In this document: positions 35,125 through 43,531 of the stretch, piece after piece
How the letters are laid out: each line of letters begins with the position of its first letter
Numbering within the stretch: the stretch's first letter is position 1
Assembly: GCF_021390535.1 (NCBI RefSeq)
Contig: NZ_JAJUXG010000018.1
Location: 1 to 64,000 of the forward strand
DNA length: 64,000 bases
Direction of reading: 5' to 3'
Source of the DNA: Dyadobacter sp. CY312
Lineage (GTDB): Bacteria > Bacteroidota > Bacteroidia > Cytophagales > Spirosomataceae
Translations under genes and position numbers: made by a program
Notes under the pieces: generated by a model
Databases searched by the model: none
What the model was told of the DNA's origin: nothing
The model's input: only the letters and a program-made list of their open reading frames with translations

Positions 35125-35159
35125 AACAAAGCCGGGAGATTCCATATCTTTCCGGCTTT
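35125..35159. repeat. 35-bp direct repeat with terminator hairpin, right copy
   Basis: Identical to 34330-34364. This copy lies upstream of hicA and 29 bases before the MgtC start, a place where a terminator has no obvious gene of its own on the plus strand, suggesting that it arose by duplication together with the cassette. Confidence 0.85.
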
Positions 35160-35188
35160 TATTAAAATAGCATTTCTGAATAGAATAG

Positions 35189-35818
35189 ATGGATTTTGAA
35201 TTAGAAGATATTATTAAGCTGTTGATATCATTCGTACTAGGTGGGGTGATTGGGACGGAAAGAGAGTACCGCAGTAAATCGGCCGGGCTCAGAACCCTTA
35301 TTCTCATCTCCGTGGGCTCAACACTTTTTACGATCATTTCAACCAAAACAGGCCCTGACGCTGGAAGAATTGCCGCCAACATTGTAACAGGGATTGGCTT
35401 TTTGGGCGCGGGAATCATTTTCCGGGAAGACAATCGCGTGGTTGGACTAACCACAGCCGCTATTGTGTGGGTAACGGCTGCGCTCGGAATGGGTATCGGA
35501 GCTGGGCTGTATGCATTATCACTTGTAAGTTTCCTCATAGCCGGATTGTCTCTGGTTATCCTGACGCCGGTTCAGAAGTTTATAAGAAAAAAGAGCCAGA
35601 TCAGGAATTACAGGTTGATGTCTGTTTATCAAAAAAAGACACTAAAAAATTATGAGGACCTTTTCAGTAGTTATGATTTAAAAATCCTGCGTGGTGAACA
35701 AAACCGGTCAGGAAACCATATCAATGGTAGCTGGTCACTTCAGGGATCAGCAAAGAAACACGAACAGCTCACCAAATACCTCTTGGATGACCAGAACATA
35801 CTGGAACTAGACTTTTAA
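35189..35818 (+). CDS. MgtC/SapB family membrane protein
   Basis: This 209-residue inner-membrane protein of the MgtC family has four to five hydrophobic segments in its first 140 residues, with the conserved GGVIGTEREYRSKSAGLRTLI, ANIVTGIGFLGAGIIFRE and GLTTAAIVWVTAALGMGIGAG. The C-terminal 70 residues form a soluble domain (KNYEDLFSSYDLKILRGEQN and beyond), shorter than the ACT-like domain of Salmonella MgtC. Members affect magnesium homeostasis or ATP synthase control. It precedes the ebo cluster by about 220 bases, and no functional link to it is known. Confidence 0.9.
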   Translation: MDFELEDIIKLLISFVLGGVIGTEREYRSKSAGLRTLILISVGSTLFTIISTKTGPDAGRIAANIVTGIGFLGAGIIFREDNRVVGLTTAAIVWVTAALGMGIGAGLYALSLVSFLIAGLSLVILTPVQKFIRKKSQIRNYRLMSVYQKKTLKNYEDLFSSYDLKILRGEQNRSGNHINGSWSLQGSAKKHEQLTKYLLDDQNILELDF

Positions 35819-36036
35819 AAAACAGTTTGCTAGAGAAACTTAAAGGCCTCAAATTAGATTTTAATTAAATCTGTCAGAAACACTACACACAACGGGACTT
35901 CCCGATACATTATACCGTTAATAATAACAACCGGGAAACTTTATCTTTCCGATAAGACTTTCTATAAGATTGATATAGGTCATAGAAAATCGACAACGGT
36001 TCGATGATCTTTGCAATACAGAATGAACTTAATTTT

Positions 36037-36915
36037 ATGTCAGCTTTCATACAAAAAATACTCTGGGAAATAATTAACCAGAATGCCTCAGAGACTGAAA
36101 CATCGTGGCTAACGCAAAAAAGTAATTCTGAGCCTTTGGAATTAATGACAGCTTTTGTTGCCTGTCCGCGATTTCTGTCCAAAAAATTGATTATTGTGAA
36201 GCCGGAAACTGCCTCACAACTGAACGAGGCAATCGCCGGGTTTTCAGTAGAAGGATGGTCACTCGTAAGACTTGCCCGCGTGTGGCTACTTACACATCTG
36301 GATGCTTCGGACAAAGAAACTTACATCAAACACATCAATACCTTGTTTGATACAGCGGAAATGAACGAACTGGTGGCACTGTACTCAGCTCTTCCTATTT
36401 TAACTTATCCTGAACAATGGCTTTTCAGGGCAACAGATGCAGTTCGTTCCAATATGGGTTTCGTCTTTGATGCCATTGCGTTACGGAACCCTTATCCTGC
36501 CAAATATTTCAATGAAGCAGCCTGGAATCAACTGGTGATGAAAACCATTTTTAATGATAAACCCATTCATTTCATTGATGGGTTAAACGAACGACAGAAT
36601 AAAAATCTGGCGCTTATTCTATCCGATTTTGCGCATGAAAGATGGGCTGCCGGAAGGTCGGTTGCTCCACAGGTATGGCGACTTACTAGTTCGTTTTTAG
36701 ATGAAACGCTACTCTCTGATATACAGCATCTGCTTAAATCAGGCAATATTGAAAACCAGCAGGTAGCTGCTATTGCAAGTGTCGAATCCGGATATCAACC
36801 TGCTATTGACCTTTTGGCCCAATATCCTGAACTTAAAAAGGCAGTCGCTTCCAACGAGCTGACCTGGGCTGATTTTGAAACCAAAGACCTGAATACCTAT
36901 GTGCCTAAACCATAA
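36037..36915 (+). CDS. eboA: EboA domain protein
   Basis: This protein of about 292 residues corresponds to EboA, the first product of the ebo cluster. It has no signal peptide or membrane segment and appears all-helical; typical stretches are EGWSLVRLARVWLLTHLDASDKETYIKHI near residue 70 and ALPILTYPEQWLFRATDAVRSNMGFVFDAIALRNPYPAKYF near the middle. Its biochemical role is unknown. An ATG 11 codons earlier (36004) is also possible as start. The gene overlaps eboB by 17 bases, so the two are translationally coupled. Identification rests on this sequence pattern and on the five genes that follow in canonical order. Confidence 0.88.
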   Translation: MSAFIQKILWEIINQNASETETSWLTQKSNSEPLELMTAFVACPRFLSKKLIIVKPETASQLNEAIAGFSVEGWSLVRLARVWLLTHLDASDKETYIKHINTLFDTAEMNELVALYSALPILTYPEQWLFRATDAVRSNMGFVFDAIALRNPYPAKYFNEAAWNQLVMKTIFNDKPIHFIDGLNERQNKNLALILSDFAHERWAAGRSVAPQVWRLTSSFLDETLLSDIQHLLKSGNIENQQVAAIASVESGYQPAIDLLAQYPELKKAVASNELTWADFETKDLNTYVPKP

Positions 36916-37924
36916 TGAAAATACCCCAAATCCATCGCATTTTGAAGAAAGCGAAGGAAACAATGCACCAGCTCACCGTGATATAGCCTGGAACGAATAC
37001 AGCGAACTGATCAAAGGAATGCGCTTTTTCGATCCGCATATCCACATGGTTTCACGTACCACGGACGATTACCAGGCGATGTATCAGGCGGGGATTGTTG
37101 CACTGATTGAACCCGCTTTTTGGGTAGGACAACCACGTACAGGGCTGGCAAGTTTTAAGGATTATTACAGTAGTCTGGTTGGTTGGGAAAGATTCCGTTC
37201 TTCTCAATTTGGCATAAAACATTATTGCACCATGGGGCTCAATTCCCGTGAAGCAAATAACGAACCGCTGGCTGAGCAGGTAATGGAAATTTTACCTTTA
37301 TATGCTTATAAAGAAGGTGTAGTTGGAATCGGAGAAATCGGTTTCGATGACCAGACTCCGGCAGAGGAAAAATATTATCGCCTGCAACTGGAACTTGCGA
37401 AAAAAGCCAATTTGCCCGTTCAGATCCACACACCACATCGTGACAAAAAGAAAGGAACGGAACGCAGCATGGCTATTGCACTGGAACACGGACTGGATCC
37501 ATCCTGGGTGATTGTCGACCACAACAATGAGGAAACCGTAAAAAGCGTGCTTGATCAGGGCTTTTACGCTGCATTTACAATTTATCCTTTTACCAAAATG
37601 GGCAATGAACGTATGGTGAAAGTGGTGGAGCAATACGGACCTGAACGCATCATGGTAAATTCGGCAGCGGACTGGGGCATATCCGATCCATTGGCCATAC
37701 CAAAAACTGCTGCGCTCATGAAAATGAGAGGCATTTCTGATGAAACAATCAAAAAAGTAACATATCAGAACGCCATTGATGCTTTCGGGAAAAGTGGTCA
37801 GATTGACGTAAGCGATTTTGAACAACCAACAGAAAGTGATCACACTGCCAAGTTTCATGGCAATTCGATACTCAGAGGAGGACAGCAGCCGGTTGCGAAT
37901 AAAAATTCATTATTAATCCAATAA
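36899..37924 (+). CDS. eboB: TatD-like metal-dependent hydrolase EboB
   Basis: This 341-residue protein of the amidohydrolase/TatD superfamily is the second member of the ebo cluster. The metal-binding HxH is H47/H49 in FDPHIHM. Further ligands appear in EGVVGIGEIGFDD (Glu), VQIHTPHRD (His), WVIVDHNNEE (His) and SAADWG (Asp), so the site looks complete. The first 40 residues (many Asn, Glu and His) form an extension before the barrel. The substrate is unknown. It overlaps eboA by 17 bases and ends one base before the GTG start of eboC, implying a tightly coupled operon. Confidence 0.92.
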   Translation: MCLNHNENTPNPSHFEESEGNNAPAHRDIAWNEYSELIKGMRFFDPHIHMVSRTTDDYQAMYQAGIVALIEPAFWVGQPRTGLASFKDYYSSLVGWERFRSSQFGIKHYCTMGLNSREANNEPLAEQVMEILPLYAYKEGVVGIGEIGFDDQTPAEEKYYRLQLELAKKANLPVQIHTPHRDKKKGTERSMAIALEHGLDPSWVIVDHNNEETVKSVLDQGFYAAFTIYPFTKMGNERMVKVVEQYGPERIMVNSAADWGISDPLAIPKTAALMKMRGISDETIKKVTYQNAIDAFGKSGQIDVSDFEQPTESDHTAKFHGNSILRGGQQPVANKNSLLIQ

Positions 37925-37925
37925 A

Positions 37926-38795
37926 GTGAGTAGCCTAAAACCATATTTACAGCTAACCCGCCCCGCCAATCTGGTAACTGCCGTTGCAGATATCCTGGCA
38001 GGAATGGCTATCGCTCAGTTTACTTTTGCTGATTTTTCTCCCGCTCCGCTGGTTATTTCCACCATTGGTTTGTACGGAGGAGGTGTGGTAATGAACGATG
38101 TTTTTGACGCAAAACTGGATAGTATAGAAAGGCCCGAACGCCCTATTCCGAGTGGAAAAGTTCCTTTGCAATCAGCTACGATGATGGGAATTTCACTTCT
38201 GTTTCTCGGGATACTTTCGGCAGCAATGTATAGTTTCCAAAGCGGTATCATCGCCATTGTGATTGCGTTGCTTACGGTGGTTTACAATCGTTTTGCCAAA
38301 CATCATACCGTGCTTGGTCCCGTTACGATGGGCATGTGCCGTGGCGGTAATCTCATTCTCGGCATGAGCGTTTTACCTGAATCCATCCAAAGATGGGGGC
38401 TTATCGCACTGCTTCCAATTGCTTATATCGGCGCCATTACACTAATAAGTCAGGACGAAGTGCACGGCGGAAAACGCAGAACGTTGTATATCGCAGCTAT
38501 CCTGTACGCTGTTGTGTTAACTGCACAGCTTGTTATTTCACAAAAACACGGAAACATTCTATATACCCTTCCATTTGTGTTGCTGCATATCTGGCTGATC
38601 GGGCGTCCGTTATGGAACGCTATTCAAAATCCGGTAGGTCCGTTGATTGGGAAAGCAGTGAAGGCAGGCGTGATATCGCTCATCGTGATGAACGCTTCCT
38701 GGTGTATGGCGTTTGGTCTCTGGCCACTGGCACTTGCAGTGCTTGCTCTCCTTCCGCTTTCTATCTTATTAGCAAAAGCATTTGCCGTTACCTGA
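37926..38795 (+). CDS. eboC: UbiA-like prenyltransferase EboC
   Basis: This 289-residue integral membrane protein is the UbiA-superfamily prenyltransferase of the ebo cluster. It starts with GTG immediately after eboB. The first Asp-rich motif is NDVFDAKLD (residues 57-65) followed by RPERPIPSG; the second is reduced to QDEVHGGKRRT, unlike the classic DxxxD pair, which may reflect a different acceptor. Between them lie TVVYNRFAKHHTVLGPVTMGMCRGGNLILG and about eight hydrophobic helices. It should transfer an isoprenoid to an unknown aromatic or polyol acceptor, perhaps made by EboD. A gap of 131 bases separates it from eboD. Confidence 0.92.
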   Translation: MSSLKPYLQLTRPANLVTAVADILAGMAIAQFTFADFSPAPLVISTIGLYGGGVVMNDVFDAKLDSIERPERPIPSGKVPLQSATMMGISLLFLGILSAAMYSFQSGIIAIVIALLTVVYNRFAKHHTVLGPVTMGMCRGGNLILGMSVLPESIQRWGLIALLPIAYIGAITLISQDEVHGGKRRTLYIAAILYAVVLTAQLVISQKHGNILYTLPFVLLHIWLIGRPLWNAIQNPVGPLIGKAVKAGVISLIVMNASWCMAFGLWPLALAVLALLPLSILLAKAFAVT

Positions 38796-38926
38796 CCCGC
38801 AGTATTATCTTTACAAAAGCAGTCTTTATTAAAAAGAGATTAGAATAAAGATAAATTTGATCTCCGAAGGTAAAAACAAGCTGTTTTAACGTTTATCTGT
38901 AGTACCTATTTCCCAAGACCTTTTTA

Positions 38927-40099
38927 ATGCAAACGATTCAACAACGTTTTCAGATTGAATATCAATATTCTGTATTTTTCACTGAAAACTTATTTCATCA
39001 AAATAATCCGTTACTGAAAGACTTTTTCAGCAATTATACCGAACAAGGATTTCAGCGTAAAGCTCTGGTCATTGTAGACGAAGGCTTTGCAAGTCATCAT
39101 CCTTCGCTGACTTCGGATATCCAAACTTATTTCTCAGAGTCTGTTTCTCATATTTCTCTGGCAAAGGACGTAATTCTTGTCCCTGGTGGAGAAGCTTCTA
39201 AAAATGATCCGGCACTTTTTGAAAAATTATGTCTGGCAGTTGACACTTATGGTATTGACCGCCATTCATTCGTGATCGGAATCGGTGGTGGAGCCGTTCT
39301 GGATCTGGTAGGTTATGCTGCTGCTGTTTCTCACAGAGGCATCAAACTGATCCGTATTCCTACAACCGTGCTTTCTCAGAACGATTCGGGTGTTGGTGTT
39401 AAAAATGGCATCAATTTCCATGGCAAGAAGAATTTCCTTGGCACATTTGCACCTCCTGTTGCCGTTTTTAATGACCTGACTTTCCTGCGTACGCTGGACG
39501 ACCGTGACTGGCGTGGAGGAATCGCGGAGGCTATTAAGGTGGCGTTGATCAAAGACGTTTCTTTTTTCGAATGGATGGAGAAAAATGCCGACAATCTTGT
39601 GAATCGGGATGAACCTGCAATGTCTTATCTTATTCATCGTTGTGCAGAAATGCATACCGATCACATTGCAGGCGGCGACCCGTTTGAATTTGGCTCATCA
39701 CGCCCGCTTGATTTCGGTCACTGGGCAGCACACAAGCTCGAATATCTCACCGGATTTGAAGTACGACATGGCGAGGCGGTGGCTATTGGAATTGCACTTG
39801 ACTGCGTGTATGCAACGCAAATTGGTATGCTGGCAGAATCAGATCTTTACCGGATTCTGGATTTGCTAAGTAAACTTGGCTTCGACCTTTACCATTCCAA
39901 ACTGGCTGAAAACGATAAGATCAACCTTCGGAACGGATTACAGGAGTTCAGAGAACATCTTGGCGGCAGACTGACTATTATGTTGTTGGAAAAAATTGGT
40001 AAGGGTGTTGAGGTTCATGAACTGGATGCAGATATCATTGCAAAAGCGGTAGATTATCTGGAAACAGCCACATTGACCACAACCGAGAAAAATTCGTAG
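38927..40099 (+). CDS. eboD: 3-dehydroquinate synthase-like sugar phosphate cyclase EboD
   Basis: This 390-residue enzyme belongs to the sugar phosphate cyclase superfamily, which includes dehydroquinate and valiolone synthases. It keeps the NAD site GIGGGAVLDLVGYAAA, the stretch PTTVLSQNDSGVGVKNGIN with catalytic Asp, Lys and Asn positions, and the metal ligands in GGIAEAIKVA (Glu), DFGHWAAHKLE (His) and RHGEAVAIGIA (His). An N-terminal extension of about 60 residues and the Asn in VKNGIN, where AroB has VGGKTGVN, set it apart from AroB. The ebo context argues for a dedicated product rather than the shikimate pathway. The substrate is not known. Confidence 0.9.
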   Translation: MQTIQQRFQIEYQYSVFFTENLFHQNNPLLKDFFSNYTEQGFQRKALVIVDEGFASHHPSLTSDIQTYFSESVSHISLAKDVILVPGGEASKNDPALFEKLCLAVDTYGIDRHSFVIGIGGGAVLDLVGYAAAVSHRGIKLIRIPTTVLSQNDSGVGVKNGINFHGKKNFLGTFAPPVAVFNDLTFLRTLDDRDWRGGIAEAIKVALIKDVSFFEWMEKNADNLVNRDEPAMSYLIHRCAEMHTDHIAGGDPFEFGSSRPLDFGHWAAHKLEYLTGFEVRHGEAVAIGIALDCVYATQIGMLAESDLYRILDLLSKLGFDLYHSKLAENDKINLRNGLQEFREHLGGRLTIMLLEKIGKGVEVHELDADIIAKAVDYLETATLTTTEKNS

Positions 40100-40144
40100 C
40101 CCTTAAAGCCTACGCCCTATTCCCCATGCCCAAACCCCTAAACC

Positions 40145-41350
40145 ATGCTAACTCCATACGGACATTTAACCTATTGCAGCAATATTCATCCCGGCGAAAA
40201 GTGGGACGAGCATTTTAAAACCCTGCAGGATAATTTACCATATATAAAGCAACAGCTTTCTCCGGACCAACCGTTTGGATTAGGCTTAAGAGTTGCCAAT
40301 GAAGCATCCCTCGAACTGAGCAAGCCCGAGAAACTTGCCGAATTCAAAGCATGGCTTCAACAGCATGACATTTATGTATTTGTCATCAATGGATTTCCTT
40401 ATGGCGGCTTTCACAATACCGTCGTAAAAGGCGAAGTTCATACGCCGGACTGGACTACCAACGATCGACTGAATTACACGATCAGACTTTTTAATATTCT
40501 TTCTCAACTACTTCCCGAAGGAATGGAAGGCGGTGTTTCCACACCTCCTCTATCCTACCGTTTGTGGTGGAAAAATGATGACGAAAAGCAAAATGTGCTG
40601 GAAACAGGAACACAGAATATTCTGATTTTGCTGGATGAACTCATCAGAATAAAAAAGGAGACCGGTACAACTTTACATTTGGATATCGAACCGGAACCAG
40701 ATGGCATTCTTGATAATACCGTAGATTTCGTCAACTGGTACAGAGATTCACTTTTGCCAACCGGAATAGAATATCTTACAGGAAAATATCAGCTTTCTCA
40801 GGAGGATGCCAGAGAAGCCATATTGACCCATATCCAGCTTTGCTATGACATCTGCCATGCGGCGGTTGCGTACGAAGAGCCTGAAAACATTTTGCAGTCT
40901 TTGAGTGAAATTGGGATTCGTGTGGGTCGTATCCAAATCAGCTCTGCACTTAAAATTGATTTTTCGACCAATGCTCTAATAAAACGCAAAGCGATTGAGA
41001 CCTTCAATGAGCCAGTTTATCTGCATCAGGTGGTAACTAAAAATAAGGATCAGTCTCAAACACATTATCCCGACCTGCCGGAAGCTTTGGCCGACTGGAA
41101 CGAAAACCAGGAAGAATGGCGGATACATTTCCATGTCCCGCTGTTCATCTCGTCTTACGGTGTTCTGGATTCTACACAAAATAAGATTGTTAAAACACTG
41201 GCTCTTCACAAAAAACAACCTTTCTCAACATTCCTGGAAGTGGAAACCTATACATGGGGAGTATTGCCGGAGGATATACAAAAGCCTATTGGTGAGTCTA
41301 TTGTGAGAGAAATGGAATGGGTCACAAAAACATTGAATGATCCTTCCTGA
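40145..41350 (+). CDS. eboE: EboE, TIM-barrel metabolite traffic protein
   Basis: This 401-residue protein has a xylose-isomerase-like TIM-barrel and corresponds to EboE. The start MLTPYGHLTYCSNIHPGEKW carries the family signature YCSNIHPGE. Barrel motifs include VFVINGFPYGGF, LHLDIEPEPDGIL with two acidic residues, IQLCYDICHAAVAYEE with Asp and His, and IRVGRIQISSAL; the probable metal ligands therefore look intact. The end has FHVPLFISSYG and FLEVETYTWGVLPE. It may isomerise or epimerise the cyclase product, or process it for export; this is unproven. It lies 45 bases after eboD, with 16 bases to the chosen eboF start. Confidence 0.92.
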   Translation: MLTPYGHLTYCSNIHPGEKWDEHFKTLQDNLPYIKQQLSPDQPFGLGLRVANEASLELSKPEKLAEFKAWLQQHDIYVFVINGFPYGGFHNTVVKGEVHTPDWTTNDRLNYTIRLFNILSQLLPEGMEGGVSTPPLSYRLWWKNDDEKQNVLETGTQNILILLDELIRIKKETGTTLHLDIEPEPDGILDNTVDFVNWYRDSLLPTGIEYLTGKYQLSQEDAREAILTHIQLCYDICHAAVAYEEPENILQSLSEIGIRVGRIQISSALKIDFSTNALIKRKAIETFNEPVYLHQVVTKNKDQSQTHYPDLPEALADWNENQEEWRIHFHVPLFISSYGVLDSTQNKIVKTLALHKKQPFSTFLEVETYTWGVLPEDIQKPIGESIVREMEWVTKTLNDPS

Positions 41351-41366
41351 ACCGAAAATTACCGTT

Positions 41367-42731
41367 ATGAATAAAACAGTTGTCATTGATATTGTGGGCC
41401 TGAGTGCCAATCTGATCGGAGAACATACGCCATTTCTTCAATCTTATTTAAAGAAAAAGCATTTAACATCGATTAAGCCAATCCTACCTGCCGTAACCAC
41501 AACCGCGCAAAGCACTTATGTGACAGGTAAATGGCCGGCGGAACATGGCATTGTGGGAAATGGCTGGTACGATCGGGAAGATTCAGAAATAAAATTCTGG
41601 AAACAATCCAACAAACTTGTTCAGGGTGATAAGATATGGGATGCCGCAAAAAAGCTTGACCCTTCTTTCACCTGCTCAAAAATGTTCTGGTGGTACAACA
41701 TGTATTCCACGGCAGATTTTTCAGTAACTCCGCGTCCGCAATACCATGCAGATGGTGTGAAAGCACCGGATTGTTATGCTTATCCTCCAGAACTGCGCGA
41801 CGAATTACAAAAGGATCTCGGTCAGTTTCCACTTTTTAATTTTTGGGGACCGAATGCCAATGTGAAATCATCCAAGTGGATTGCAGATGCGTCCATCTGG
41901 GTGGACAACAAGCATAATCCAACGCTGACATTGATTTACCTTCCTCATCTGGATTATTGTTTACAAAAATTCGGACCTGATTTTTCAAAAATAGCCGTTG
42001 AACTTGGCGAAATTGACAAAATCGTTGAAGAGCTGGTAAATTTCTATGAGGCAAAAAAAGCCAAAATCATCTTATTGTCGGAGTACGGAATTAACCCGGT
42101 AAACAACCCGATTCATATCAATCGTATTCTTCGCAATGAAGGATTGATCTCAGTGAGAAACGAGCGTTGGTATGAGTTACTCGACGCAGGCGCATCCAAG
42201 GCGTTTGCTTCTTCCGATCACCAAATCGCGCATGTTTACCTGAACGATCCAACAGTAAAGGAAAAAGTAAAAAAACTATTATTACAAACTCCCGGAATTG
42301 AGCTAGTACTCGATAAAGAAGAACAAAAGGCGTATCATATCGACCACGCCCGCTCAGGTGATCTGGTTGCTGTGGCGAATGCGGATAGCTGGTTTACCTA
42401 TTATTACTGGAATGACGACGCCAAAGCACCGGATTACGCGCATCTGGTTGACATTCATCGTAAGCCAGGTTATGATCCTGTTGAAATGTTCATGGATCCA
42501 AAAAATCCATTGATTAAACTTAGAGCCGGATACAAACTAGCCCGCAAGTTGCTCGGTTTCCGTTATCTGATGGATGTAATTCCGCTGGATGCTACTTTGG
42601 TGAAAGGTTCTCATGGCGGTATAAGTGCATCCAAAGAGTACCACCCCATTTGTATCACTGACCAGCCGTTAAATCAAACTGAATTGGAAGGTACTGATGT
42701 TTATGACGTCATCTGGAAACATCTGGTATAA
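41367..42731 (+). CDS. eboF: EboF, nucleotide pyrophosphatase/alkaline-phosphatase-like protein
   Basis: This 454-residue protein of the alkaline phosphatase superfamily resembles nucleotide pyrophosphatase/phosphodiesterases and corresponds to EboF. The probable nucleophile threonine lies in LPAVTTTAQSTYVTGKWPAE (about residues 40-59), followed by HGIVGNGWYD. Some metal-binding motifs differ from the NPP pattern: SEYGI replaces SDHGM, and DYCLQKFGPD has Gln where a His is expected. HGGIS near the end keeps a His. It has no signal peptide at this start (MNKTVVIDIV); an alternative start at 41337 overlaps eboE. It closes the cluster before the hairpin at 42864. Confidence 0.9.
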   Translation: MNKTVVIDIVGLSANLIGEHTPFLQSYLKKKHLTSIKPILPAVTTTAQSTYVTGKWPAEHGIVGNGWYDREDSEIKFWKQSNKLVQGDKIWDAAKKLDPSFTCSKMFWWYNMYSTADFSVTPRPQYHADGVKAPDCYAYPPELRDELQKDLGQFPLFNFWGPNANVKSSKWIADASIWVDNKHNPTLTLIYLPHLDYCLQKFGPDFSKIAVELGEIDKIVEELVNFYEAKKAKIILLSEYGINPVNNPIHINRILRNEGLISVRNERWYELLDAGASKAFASSDHQIAHVYLNDPTVKEKVKKLLLQTPGIELVLDKEEQKAYHIDHARSGDLVAVANADSWFTYYYWNDDAKAPDYAHLVDIHRKPGYDPVEMFMDPKNPLIKLRAGYKLARKLLGFRYLMDVIPLDATLVKGSHGGISASKEYHPICITDQPLNQTELEGTDVYDVIWKHLV

Positions 42732-42863
42732 AGGCCAATAACAAGATAACTTTCTTTTCATGTCGTTGTTTCCAAAAACACAACGTCACGGAAGTTTAGG
42801 TTTATTAAGCAGATTATAGTGAGCGCAAACTGATGAAGTTTGTCTCAAAACAGGCGGTTTTGT

Positions 42864-42913
42864 GTGAGAAGTAAAAGGTGAGATAGGCGCCATACTTTTA
42901 CTTCTCACTTTTT
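42864..42913 (+). terminator. Hairpin after ebo cluster, probable terminator
   Basis: GTGAGAAGTAAAAG (42864-42877) is exactly complementary to CTTTTACTTCTCAC (42895-42908), with a 17-base loop and a run of five T after it. It lies 130 bases after eboF and shortly after the minus-strand DUF456 stop codon, so it may mark the end of the operon. Confidence 0.6.
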
Positions 42914-42927
42914 ACTCCTTTAGTCCT

Positions 42928-43404
42928 CTACTTCCAGAATTCAGCCACTGCAAAACCAATCATTATCAGGCACAAAATTACCTTCATGACAATGCCTGTG
43001 ATGAAACCAACGAAAGATCCGAAAGCCGATTTTAAGGCACTTTTTGCATTGGTGCCACCGATAAGTTCACCCACAAAAGCCCCAAGAAAAGTACCGATAA
43101 AAATACCTATCGCCGGGATTACAAAGAAACCAACAAGGAGGCCAAGCGTTGCTCCAATTGCTCCATATTTGGTACCACCAAATTTTTTCGTCCCCCAAAT
43201 CGGAATGTAATAGTCAAGCACTGCAATAACTAAAGTAATAAATCCCAGGCTAATCAGAACAGTATTACTGAACTCGGCATAGGTACTGATGTGCAGTAAA
43301 ATAAGCCCCACAAAACTTAGTGGTGGGCCCGGTAGCGGTAATACTGCACCGGCAAGTCCGGTGAGCAAACAAGCGATACCGGCGATCAGCAATAAAATGT
43401 CCAT
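42928..43404 (-). CDS. DUF456 domain membrane protein
   Basis: This 158-residue protein is a DUF456 family member with four hydrophobic segments and a high glycine content. It opens with LLIAGIACLLTGLAGAVLPLPGPPLSF, followed by a YIPIWGTKKFGGTKYG loop with the family pattern and FVIPAIGIFIGTFLGAFVGELIGG near residue 105, then a final helix (FITGIVMKVILCLIMIGFAVAEF). The function is unknown; the glycine-zipper-like helices suggest an inner-membrane protein that oligomerises. It is convergent with eboF and divergent from the spermidine gene. Confidence 0.9.
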   Translation of the reverse strand: MDILLLIAGIACLLTGLAGAVLPLPGPPLSFVGLILLHISTYAEFSNTVLISLGFITLVIAVLDYYIPIWGTKKFGGTKYGAIGATLGLLVGFFVIPAIGIFIGTFLGAFVGELIGGTNAKSALKSAFGSFVGFITGIVMKVILCLIMIGFAVAEFWK

Positions 43405-43531
43405 TGTCCTTCTGTTAAATTACTTTTGAAATAACAAAAAAACCTATAGTCGTCCTATCTTTGCCGAAAATATCAATGCGAACACAGTTTACTGGTAAAG
43501 GTTCTGTCATTCAATCATTCAAAATTATAAA

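Noticed and set aside
38927-40099. Calling EboD the shikimate-pathway enzyme AroB
   Set aside because: It has an N-terminal extension and changes around VKNGIN, and lies inside the six-gene ebo order.
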